From Marsupella aquatica (Eukaryota; Marchantiophyta), in assembly GCA_973895155.1 (NCBI GenBank), contig OZ316894.1:20026001-20090000 (forward strand): a DNA stretch of 64,000 nucleotides. The letters are read 5' to 3'. A program made the position numbers and the translations under genes. This document shows, in pieces, positions 1-10,601 of this stretch; position 1 is the first letter of the stretch, and each line of letters opens with the position of its first letter. The notes beneath the pieces are model-generated. The model searched no databases and was not told the DNA's origin. It saw only the letters and a list, made by a program, of their open reading frames with translations.

Positions 1-1011
1 GGGATCAGAAATTAACCTACGAAAATAAAATAAATAATATTATTAACATCTTCTCTTTCACCCAGGGTAACATTCGCCACAAAGAAAATGAGAGAAAGTT
101 AAAACATTACAATGATTGAGTAGGTGTGAAGTGGAGGGGACACTTGAGTAGGTATGAGTCGGAGGGGACACTTTATGGTGAGGTGGTTAATGCAGGCTGG
201 CCCTGCAATTAAGAGTGGGTGGTTCTTACTTCTTACAATATGGATTACAATATGGATGAGGGAGTGAGTTTAGAGGTTAGGGTTTAATTTTGGTTTTTCG
301 TGCTGTGATATATATAGTGAGTAGGCCTAAACTTTAAAACACCACTGTCCATATAAAAAGATAAGTGTCCAAGACTCCTCACTTTTTCATATTTTCTCCT
401 CTAGTATGAGACTTTGCTCCATAATTTCAGGGTACTAAAAATGGTGAAACCCGGTGTAACCAGGTTTTGTCATGGATAGTGGCGCTTTAAAGCCACTACT
501 GTAGTTAAATCAGTACCTGGGATGAACTTGACCACGAGTCCCACTTCAATTCATGCTAGGGCTTTGATGTGTGTGGGGCTCTGGGGGTACAGTTGGCCAA
601 CGGTTCGCTCCTTTTGTTCTGTCGCTTTGTATCTGGTTGTATTGGACTTTTTATCCCCCACTCTCCCTGGGGTTTCACGGTATTAAAATCTATGAAAAAT
701 CCATTCCAGGAAAAGTTTATCCTACCTTCACAACACTCTTTTTCTTTGATGATTTTCCACATTTCTTAGCAAAAGATTTCACATTTTACATCTTTTGCAA
801 ACATACATCTTTTTGGTATCCACATTTCTTAGCAAAAGATCATATGACAAGATCATATGACATTTTTTACCCAAAGATGGGGTATCGAGTTATCTTTTTT
901 ATATATATCACCCTTGTTGCAGAGAATTTCTGAATTCTACTTAATCTGGGCCAATGGCTGACTGTAGTGTATTAGGGTGTGTCACAGTAACACCATAAAT
1001 GAGATTTTGCA

Positions 1012-1190
1012 GAGGTCATAAAAGTGCTTTATGGCCAGGAGAATTATGGGCTACCTAAATACAAACCCCACAAGAATCTTACATAAAAGAATTTAAACCC
1101 ATAACACTTTGTGTCATATGAGGTCATAAAAGTGCTTTATGGGCAGGAGAGTTACTAGGAACCTAAATACAAGTCCCATAAGAATCTCAA
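1012..1190. repeat. Imperfect tandem duplication, period about 108 bp
   Basis: GAGGTCATAAAAGTGCTTTA occurs at 1012 and again at 1120. Both copies continue with a similar 'ggcaggag..' stretch and then 'cctaaatacaa..ccc'. The copies have diverged, so this is an old duplication. A smaller one lies just upstream: CCACATTTCTTAGCAAAAGA at about 757 and 820. Confidence 0.75.
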
Positions 1191-1228
1191 CTAAATGCAA
1201 GCCACATATTAAGAGTTTTGGTTCTAAA

Positions 1229-1400
1229 CTTGACACGCCCAATAGATATCTTAGGGGAGAAAAGCATTACACTTTGCTTCTGGGAGAAACTTGACACGCC
1301 CATTAGGGGAGAAAAGCATTACACTTTGCTTGTGGGAGAAACCTGACACGCCCATTAGATAGCTTAGGGGAGAAATTTGACACGCCCTATTAGATAGGAG
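1229..1400. repeat. Tandem repeat built on TGACACGCCC
   Basis: TGACACGCCC recurs at about 1231, 1292, 1344 and 1378, with 'ttaggggagaaa' and 'gcattacactttgctt' between the copies. The spacing shrinks (61, 52, 34 bp). The array lies immediately beyond the stop codon of the minus-strand kinase gene, so it may form part of that transcript's 3' UTR. Confidence 0.7.
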
Positions 1401-1425
1401 CAGGAGTCCTTCAATCGGCCGGCCT

Positions 1426-4400
1426 TCAGTCACTTTCAGATCCACACAGGGCTGTAACTGATGTCAGTGATCTGGACCTCCGCAACCGCCTCTGCAGCCC
1501 ACACGGTGCAGGACGAATGCAGAACTGCCTCATTGTCGAGACTTTGTACACAACGGATTGCATTGCGCTACTCAATGTTGGGTTCCGCATTGCATCCTCT
1601 ATTTGCTCTAGACGCTCGATAATCGTATCAAAGGAAGGGCGGTTGCCCGGATACCGATGACAACACTTCTGTATCATCCTGTTCACATAAAGAAAACGAA
1701 TTACTCAGTATTGCAAAATCCTGTATACAAGAAGCAAATTACTTAGAATTGCAACACATTTCGAAGAAACAAGTGTACGCTTCTGTCAGTCAGACTAGCA
1801 ATTATAGCTTGCCTTGCTTCGGATCCATGTCTTCGACAACTATGCATTGAATAAAATTCATCTAGCTACAATCTGACTATGTGATGTAAGATTCAGGCAA
1901 AGGCAAATCAAATTCGATCTAGGGCTAGGAATTACATCAAGTCGCCTGTGGACCGTCAAGTCCTAATAACCAGGGAACGAGATGATGTGACGTACTAAAG
2001 TTCACTACTGACCTTAGTTCTTCTAATTCGCATGACTGCTATGTGGTTTAGGGATTTTTGTCGAGAAATGCAGTTGTCTAGCGACGCAGCAATCATTGAA
2101 TTGCCCCAGAAATTGCTTGCCTATAGCTATATAATTGCCTCCGTACATGCATAAGAATTCACAGCTCATCGTATTCAAGCCTAGGTTTCAGATCGCGGAC
2201 GTCCTGACTGGATCGTAGGAAATTAAAAACTTGCCAGCAATTCGAGCCTTCTGAGCAGACCGTCCACGGATCAGCTGAAATACGATAACACGGCCTTTTG
2301 CCAACAGGCTCGTCGCGTAAGATGTAGCCGGCCAAATTCAAATCCCACATGTCGTTCCGAACGAAGCCAGGAAGGGACTGGACAAGGACCTCCTATCGCT
2401 GAAACCAATGACATCGGGGGCCCACGAAAACATTCCCCGGTCGATCGGATACCGTAATCTTATGACCTAAACTTTAGGACCATCGTTAACGTCAAGATAC
2501 TGTTGGATAGAAATCAAGCCACGTACGTAGACCTGCTGAAGAGATTTACAGACACGACATGCAGGTCTCGCTGATCTGATGACGACTACCCAATATGCAA
2601 GAATCTTGGGTGGTGTAAATCACGATGCACCTGGAAGTCTTGACAATCAATTCTACGCGCGCATGATACCATATATTAACGTCTGCTTTCAAAGACAAAC
2701 ACTAATGAAAGAACATGCATTGAGACAATTTCTTACCGCCGGCAATGGTTTCGAATCCAAAATGCAGATGCTGGGCTGCGTACTCTACTACGTAACGACG
2801 TAATTGACGCCTTTCTCTACATCCACGCAGGCTGCATGGGAACGGACCAATGCAATACATCTGATGGCGGGACGATTCCATATTTTGCGAAACTTAACAG
2901 CCGACGACAGGAAGAGACGGTTCATCTCTCGATCTACCGCCAAGTTCTGACTAACGATGATCTCGATCAAACACTTTCACACAATTGAGCTTTACTTTGA
3001 ATGTTCACCTCTCCCACATTCCCTTAGGCTGAATCCGTGTGGCTAGATCGAAAAGCTCTAGCTCTGACCCCGGGATCTGACTTCAACTGCTCAAGCTTGG
3101 TTAATTTCAAATACTGACGCTGAAGGTTCGCTCGAGAGTTAAATAGTCTGGCTATATAGGCGCATGTCATATATGATTATAATTTCGTGCAATTTAGACC
3201 ATGATCGAGTTTACGACGTCAGGTCGCTGAAATAACTGGAAATACATTCGAGAAAGATATTGAACAATCTCAGGTCTGAGTGTTGTCTTATGGGGTGGGG
3301 TATTCAAGGCACGTACTCACCGTTCCATGTACGGAGGATAGAGTTTGGAGGCTGCTTGGCCTTGTGCTCGTCTGCTTGCAAGGATCCGTCCCTCAAACAT
3401 CTGGAGAGCAGCCCAGGAAACCAACAATTTTGTTGAGAATACCTAGTGCATGCTACAAATCAATTAATCATGAATGAAACTTGAAGCAAGAAAATTCAAC
3501 TGCTGCGCGCGAGACCATTTGAAATCAGGATACTAGCTGCAGGCTGCACGATAGAAATACAGAGTCATATCTGCAAGTTTTATGACAAGACAACGTTCAG
3601 AATCAATCGTCGTATCCCGATTTCAAAGGTGCGAGTAATTACCTCACGAACTATCACTCCGAACGAGAAAACGTCAACTTTCGCGTCTGAACTGGTTGGG
3701 TTTGCAGGTGTCAACTCGGGAGCCCTGTATCGAGCTGTATTTATGTCGCACACATTCGATGATTTCGTAACCAAGCCAACGTGCTTTAGAACACATGTTC
3801 GGTAAAAGGCCCAATATCTAGCAAGAGGTTCATCACTTCCCCCATCTAGTGCGGGCGGCCAATCGAATTGAGAGATGGCATAAGATCAACGACGACCGTC
3901 GGACCAGGATCGCAGTGAGCTAGACCTCTAAGATTCTAAACAAAAATTAGTCAAAGAAAGGAGCAAAACTAGACTGTAAATTAGCTAGAGATAATTATTC
4001 ACAACAACAAAGATGGCTGTCTAGAAAGTAAAGCTACCTGAACTTTTCACTGCTCATAAATTTAAAAATCACTTCATGATGCTCTTGCCAAAACGACCGA
4101 CGTAGGTGAATGTACGGAAAGTGAAAAATGGAACACGCATGGGAATGAAAGCGAAGGATGTCAACTAGAAATATGGCCATCGAGGTGGACGACCGAAGTT
4201 TTTCCAAACCTTAGAGATTAGTTGATGCCAGTCAAGATTATCAGGCATGTCGATCTTCCGACTTACCAAATTCCAGATTGTGCGAACGCATGAACTGTTG
4301 ATTAGTCAAATTATTGACTCCATACTTGCAAATCCAGTCTATCTTGGAGAGGTGCAGTCCTGCAACCTTTAGGTGGCCGAAGTCATCCCTAAGTAGATTC

Positions 4401-7145
4401 CTGGTCAAAATATTCAATGTGATTTAAACTTCCTTCGTATATGAGCATGATATAAAATATGTGGATCTCGAGCTGTCTGCATTAGGGCTCGCAAGAGCAC
4501 CCATGGGTGTACCTTTGGACTATGACTTTCTCTCTCCACTACACAAAGCTCGCTAGTCTGAAAGCTGCGCATGATTGTCCAGACTGTTGAATGTATGGAA
4601 CCGTGATCCTTACTTTGGGTTCAAATCGCAATGAACGACAGTCTCCGGTGAATGCTGGTGAAGATAATTCATACCTCTGCACATGTGACGCATATAATAG
4701 GCGTGTAGTTAAAAGTCTATTAAAGTTTAACAAAACCGTCCGATGACATGCCGATGCGTATTACAATCAAGAGAGGTCCAGGAATAAGATAAACGAGCCT
4801 TAATACCCATTCTTTGAATACTAACGATATGCTTTCCATTTGCAAATTTTCGTGGGGCCTAGAGTCATGGTCTAGAGGCTTCAGTGGTTCACTCTAGCTA
4901 ATACAAGACTAAGCCCCAACTCTAGATTTTGTTTGCGATTTATTAGCAAGGTGAACTGTTTCGATCGCATCTATGAGGACAATTATAAGAATCTTCTGAT
5001 GGAGAAAGACTTTATTGTCTTGATAATTACCGAGCGATGTCCAGAGCATATTTCATCGCTTCATTCTGCGGAATTCGCCCTTTTTTACTCTCACGTAAGA
5101 GCTCGAGTAGGTTCCGCTGCAAAACCACTCCATTGAAATGTTAAGGTTAGCGATACTGATAAGTCGGCGGAGTATATCGCTATCAATGATTCCGGCTACA
5201 ATTCTGTTATCGACAAATGATCTAGGCCCGATGACGTCGAATCAGATTCAGAAAATGTTGTACGATAAGGCTTGAACAGGGTGACAGATTTCTATCGTTG
5301 GTCATTTAGTTGTATCGATTATAGAAATTCTCAACGAATATATCAACTATCCCTTGAAGACGGCCCTGAAAGCCGGCAGGTACACCGGTACTTCAATATA
5401 CTCCATGTGCTCATAAACAAATGCACACATTCGTGCAGATCCCGTGCACATGTATACATTGCATTAAATTATGCTTCAGATCTACCCGCAACATTGTTTT
5501 GTCATAATTTGTACACAATTCAATCTTGAACTCTTACTATTAATAACTTCTGAGCATCAGATTCACAAGGCAGGCGTGATATTTATGAATGAGTTATACT
5601 TACTTTCGGAAGATATTCAGTGACAAGAACGACTGGTTCTGATGATTTGATCCGCACAGCTCCAAGGAACTGGACGATGTTGGGGTGTCGGAGCTTAATA
5701 AGTAAGGAGAGCTCTTTAGTCAACTCACAGTCGGATCTGACAAAAACATTCATCATCAGTCGTCGACTAACAAAGTGAACTTCTCATCGAGCTGAACGAT
5801 TATGCCGGTACGAAGTTAGCCAGTAAGATCGGAAGACAGACATTACTAAGTACAGTGGTGCAGTGCTAAATACAGTTCACGCACGAGCCCGTATCATGGC
5901 ATGCGGAAACTCACTGAGGTGAATTCGAGTCCACCCTTCGGTCCATGATTCTTACTTGAACATCTTGTCCTCGCCATCTCATCAATTTGATTATTCCAAA
6001 ATCACACTGCAGACCAGTACTATAATTTCTCAGATGTACAGTTTAGTGTTTCAATAGAAAGTCATCCAGTTCAGGAGAGGCACCCCAAGCTGAGTAGTTG
6101 TACTCTGCGTTCATTTTTTCGTGAAGTGTTGACGATAACAAGGGAACAAACTAAATTCAAGGTGGACATATAAACAGGATATTCATACTTTCTCATAAAA
6201 TCATAACTGTATCATATATTATATCATATATTACCGGTGTACAATAGTGTGGATATCAAATAAGCTTTAGAATTCAGATCCATGAGGAAGCTTTCATAAA
6301 GCTTAACTTGCACCTCTATCTGAATTGAAAAAAGTTGGCATGCTTACTGACGAAGAAATAGAGTCGAATTGCCTCACCTGCGAATCTTGTACATATTGTA
6401 GTTCAGCCGGGTCTATTTGGGTAGGCAAAGCCTGAGGTAAATTCTAAACGCCACGAACAACCAACAGTCAATATTCGGAAGAACAACGGAATTTTACGTC
6501 TCACAGGCAGAACGAAACCCTAACTTCGAGGCACAGCTAGAGAGAGTAACTGCAACTGTGCCGACGACCAGAAAGTTATGATTACCAAAAGAGTCCGCCT
6601 GACTTAGCATATTAAGGACACACCAGGCAAATTAACTGGAGGACGGTGAAGTTGTTCAAAAGCATGTAAAGCCAAATGTTTCTTAGAGCTGGAGACGCAA
6701 TTCGAGCTTATGTGTGCGAACATATCATACAAGAAGGTTACAATCATACGTCTTCACATATCGGTCGTTCACCGGACTTGGCATTTTCAGCCTCGTAACT
6801 CCGAGCATCCGCCAGAAGCTGCACGCAAGTATTCAATTCTGGATATTTAGTGTACATCTAGTAGTGTCGAAGTACAGGAATTGACAAGGACTGCTGACTA
6901 TTGAAGAGAACATTCATATTATGTTTGTACTGTACGTACCGACGTTCGGTCGCCCTCGCTAGCTGCGAGATGCATTGCCGTCCTCGTCTCCATCGTGGTC
7001 TTGCGAGTTCGGCACTGTCACCTTTGGGTCGTCGTCGAAGACCTTCTGTAACAGCCTCCACCTCTTCGTGGCTGACAAAGTGGAGCCGGCCACTCGCAGC
7101 TTGCAATTGAGCAAGTGAGCCACCTGGTGTAGAAAATAGACTCGA
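1426..7145 (-). CDS. Ankyrin/Raf-like (ILK-type) protein kinase, catalytically degenerate, 5' end unresolved
   Basis: Minus-strand exons with consistent phases: 6750-6818, 6378-6431, 5915-6006, 5604-5736, 5031-5116, 4614-4676, 4326-4400, 3643-3817, 3321-3400 and 1426-1678 (stop). Together they give 359 residues of a plant integrin-linked-kinase-like MAPKKK. Seen: the linker 'QIDPAEL', 'RWRGQDVQVR' at beta-3, 'LRHPNIVQFLGAV', 'EYLPK', 'ALDIARGMNYLH', 'VVHCDLNPKNLL', 'FGHLKVAGLHLSK', 'ARYRAPE', 'DVFSFGVIVRE' and 'NRPSFDTIIERLEQIE'. The beta-3 Lys is Arg, HRD is HCD (Asp kept) and DFG is GLH, so catalysis is doubtful. An upstream ankyrin exon (about 6940-7145) contains 'SQDHDG' and 'TAMHLAASEGDRTS', but in different frames. 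I found no initiator ATG. It is either a true pseudokinase gene with an error or exon I missed, or a decaying pseudogene. The join from 6750 to 6431 and the start of the 3643-3817 exon are the least certain. Confidence 0.75.
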
Positions 7146-9641
7146 CTGAAGAGAGACAATCCAACGTGAACGAAACAAAAGGTTACCGGCGGCTCAATAA
7201 AACTTGTATGGAAAAAAGGCTACCGGCGGGCCCACTTGCATGCTCCTAGAAGCATAATTTGGTGCCCTAGGGTGGCTTTACAAGGACAGTTTGAGTATTT
7301 TTTAACCAGAGCTAATGTATGGGCCATGTCCCTGGGCTAAAGGAGAGTATGGAATGATTTTATGGCCCCTAATGTCTTGTAGAGCCAAGTCTTGTAAAGC
7401 CAGGTGCATCAAATGGTGCTAGAATAATTTGCTAGGTGACAAGTTGGAACCCCTTTCATCTAAACGTCACATAGTCCTTTGGCCAGTGCTCTTCTTGTTT
7501 TGACAAGATAAATTCTCATAAGGTTCATGTGGATCCAATTTTAATGCAAAAGACTCAAATTAGAAATGGACCAAAGGGCTAGATGAAGAGTGGAAGAGAC
7601 ATCCAATTGGACATTTGTCCACATAAGCAGAATTTGGCCCACTCTATTCCATGTAAGATCTACATTCAACAGGTTAGGTTGAAAGTGCCCCCATTGTTTT
7701 GTAACACCACACCTGTCCATATAAAAGGCCCCCCTTCCCTGCCTGGCTTATTTTGTTTATATCCTGCCAGTAGTGGATAGTGGACATGATAAAAAAAAGT
7801 GGAGCTCACCTTAAAGGGTGAATCTCACCCTCATGCAACACTCCTGCCCATCCCTCCATTTACAGTGAAAAATAATGTGCAGAATGAGAGCTAAGGGTTA
7901 CCCATGCTCGTATATGTGTAGTTATGGTTAATGTGAATAGTATCAATATTTCCTCAGTGGATGGTCCTGATCACATCTTGGAGACCAGAAAAAAAGAGTG
8001 CCCTCAAGGCGGGCCTCAAGGTCTAGAAAAGCCACCCTTAAATAGACATCCCATTAACCTTTGCTGTACCGCCACAAAATCACTTACAATAACTAAGGTC
8101 CGGGCAGGGTTTGAGTCTATTTTCAGCCCTGCTACCTGCATGTTCCAAAAAGCTTCTCGGTTGCCACTGATCTATCATCACATTCATCACGTTTTGGACG
8201 CAGGGTCATAGTCTAGCGAGTAGCCTAGTAACACCCGCCCAAACAGTGGTTATCCCATAATAGAATCAACATTCTCTCTCCTCTACAATAAAATGAGCTT
8301 GCAGCTCTTACTTCATAGTGGCGGCTGTTCCCGACAATAAGTCCGTATACTGGCATCTTTCCTTGATTCGCCTCTATATGTTACTGACTGACCTCTCTCG
8401 CCCAGTACTGACCGGTACTACCGGTATCGGAGCACCTCGTGGTCTCCCCCATTGGAATTTTGAGATTGGAACATTTTTTTCCCGATTTTGTTCGTTGGCA
8501 GTTGGAATAAATCTTTGGAGTTTTGTTTGTTGAAGTGTGATGTGCTCTTCTACCAGCCAGGTAAATTGTCAATTTTGACAATTAACTATTAGAATTAAAT
8601 TATTCTTGAAAGTAACGAGGGAGATGCCATCAACTGTAAAATAAGAGCATGGTGTCACTCATTTGGGCCCTCGCCCTCTATTCTCCCCCAATATCATATT
8701 GCAAGATTCCCCTTCGAAGACAAAGGAAGCAATGGAATGTGGTTTAGTAAACTTCTTGAATGGGGGAACATACGTCTTTTACCGATTGACTCTAATTTGC
8801 CCTTTAAGCCATAATTAAAACCGTGATAATGGGATCTATTACCATATAATCCCTCCAGGTATCCAATAGTACATACATACCCTTAAAGTTTGAAATTAAC
8901 AGAAATACCCCTCAGTCTATATTTTTTGAATGAAGGTCCCTTAGGGAATGTAAGGCTAATTGTCAATCAGTTTGACGTGACTCCTTTACTCTGGAATCTG
9001 CTTTGGTGCAATTTTGTTGCATTTATTACGCCTTCCTCTCAAGAGTGTTATCGAGGAGTGGCTAAGGAACAACAGCACACCCTCCCCTGTTTGAGAGGGC
9101 AAGTCCCAACAGCTATGTGCTCAGATGGGATCTTCATTCCAATTGTTCAATATTCTCTAAATTTGCATGGCATCTATGAAACTGTGCATATCTAAACACT
9201 GAAGCAATATGCAATCCCACACTTTTGTGCCAATGGTCTATTTATAAAATGTCATTCTGGCAGAAAGCCTCCCTAATTATTTTATATGTTTTAATTTCTT
9301 AATCATGAGTTGGACCTAACAGTGCTACTATGCACCTCTCTGCACTCAATAACTGACCGCTCTCTTTGCAACTCATACACTCCTTTAAATCCAGTTATCA
9401 AGTAAACTTTGCTTACCCCCTAGAGTGTCCAATTATCTAACCATCTCATTTATGTCTGCCCCTTTTGCTCAATATCACTCCTTATTGAAACAACGTGTAT
9501 TGCACAGCACAGGCGTAGAGCTACAGTAACTACCAGGATAATATAGATAAAGAGGACAACTTGAAGGTATACTTTCATACCAAGAGCGTGCTACGATCTC
9601 ATTCAAGTGTAAGAGTTTCGATGGAGATCCCATGGGAGCTT
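7146..9641. other. Spacer without recognised genes
   Basis: No open frame here has a recognisable domain. Around 7370-7420 there are fragments related to the dispersed 'cttgtaaagcc' repeat family. The rest is AT-rich unique-looking sequence. Confidence 0.5.
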
Positions 9642-9968
9642 TTACAGCTCCTGCCACGTCCTTACAGTAGAATTACTGGATCTACCGCGGTAAACAACAC
9701 GGAAGTTACACAACAGGTCATCCCGACAGTGAATAATTTGGCTTTCAAACCACCACGTGTCAAATGCCTTTGCAGCTCCTTCGCGGTCCCGCCTTCTGCC
9801 TTCACTATTCGAAATTTTTGAAAATCTCTCCAGGTAGTCAGGAGTTTCACCAAGCACCACCAACAAGCATTCGAACACGAAGCCGCTGAATAGAAACCTT
9901 TCGCAGGCATACCTCACAAGTCGGAACTCACTCCATCCACGAGCTCGTTGTGCTCGCGACCGAGACAT
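9642..9968 (-). CDS. Possible small protein or first exon, function unknown
   Basis: An ATG at 9968 opens a 108-codon frame divergent from the Treslin-like gene 634 bp away. Its product begins MSRSRAQRARG and has no domain I recognise. A plausible splice donor (GAG|GTATGCC) lies early in the frame. A second overlapping minus frame (9662-9910) ends with a hydrophobic stretch (LFTVGMTCCVTSVLF). Which of these is translated, if either, cannot be decided from sequence. Confidence 0.22.
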   Translation of the reverse strand: MSRSRAQRARGWSEFRLVRYACERFLFSGFVFECLLVVLGETPDYLERFSKISNSEGRRRDREGAAKAFDTWWFESQIIHCRDDLLCNFRVVYRGRSSNSTVRTWQEL

Positions 9969-10601
9969 GGAAGTTGCGGAGTGGCAAAGCTCATATAAAA
10001 ATTGATTCGAGGAGTCGCAAAGCTCATGTCAAATTTGGTTCGACTGAGATCTCCGAATCAAATTAGGTTTGATTGGGCTTACCAAGGCATGAAAGGTTCC
10101 TACCGTAGTCGGAATGGTCGGCTTTTAGTGAGCAGTGAGATCGACCATTGGCCTGCGAACGACTGCGTCGATGTTCATGGAGCTCTGGAACTACCGGCGG
10201 TGATGTGAGATTATAGGACGGGCGGGCTGGAGATGTGGATGGGAGCTCTCAAGTTTAGGGTTCCACCGGACTGCACCTCGAGAATGCTAGTTCATGAATT
10301 TCAACCTCCCATCCATGCCGGAGAGCAGGTATGATGGAACACCTATCTCTGGTCCAGCCAACGAGCTCCTGCAACCTGAACCTGTTTCCGTCTTATTTCC
10401 GCAAGGAAAGCTCTGAGTTTGGTACGGGATCCATGTGCCTCTTTCACGCAATTGGACTTTAGACTGATGCGTCGCTTTGTTCTGGTCGATTTTATTGTGT
10501 TGTTTGGGCACTAGTGCTCCGACTGAGATGTCTGAGAGGACAGAGCAAGGGGCGAGCAGTAGATCTGCCTTGGGTGGTGCCGCCCGCGGATTTTTAGAAG
10601 A
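9969..10601. other. Upstream region of the Treslin-like gene
   Basis: This non-coding stretch probably holds the promoter and 5' UTR of the plus-strand gene. I see no convincing TATA box or uORF. GCTCATATAAAAATTG at 9990-10005 is TATA-like but lies 600 bp from the ATG. Confidence 0.35.

Larger units (their letters stand above)
1..1425. other. AT-rich spacer with short tandem duplications
   Basis: I recognise no gene here. The stretch contains three sets of local duplications (listed separately) and ends at the stop codon of the minus-strand kinase gene. The short open frames at 569-933 have no recognisable domain and are probably chance. Confidence 0.6.

Noticed and set aside
5772-5791. A 20-nt micro-exon in the kinase gene ('LDEKFT')
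   Set aside because: It is in phase, but a longer preceding exon ending at 5915 (strong GTGAGT donor) gives a more complete beta-3 strand and joins 5736 in phase without it.
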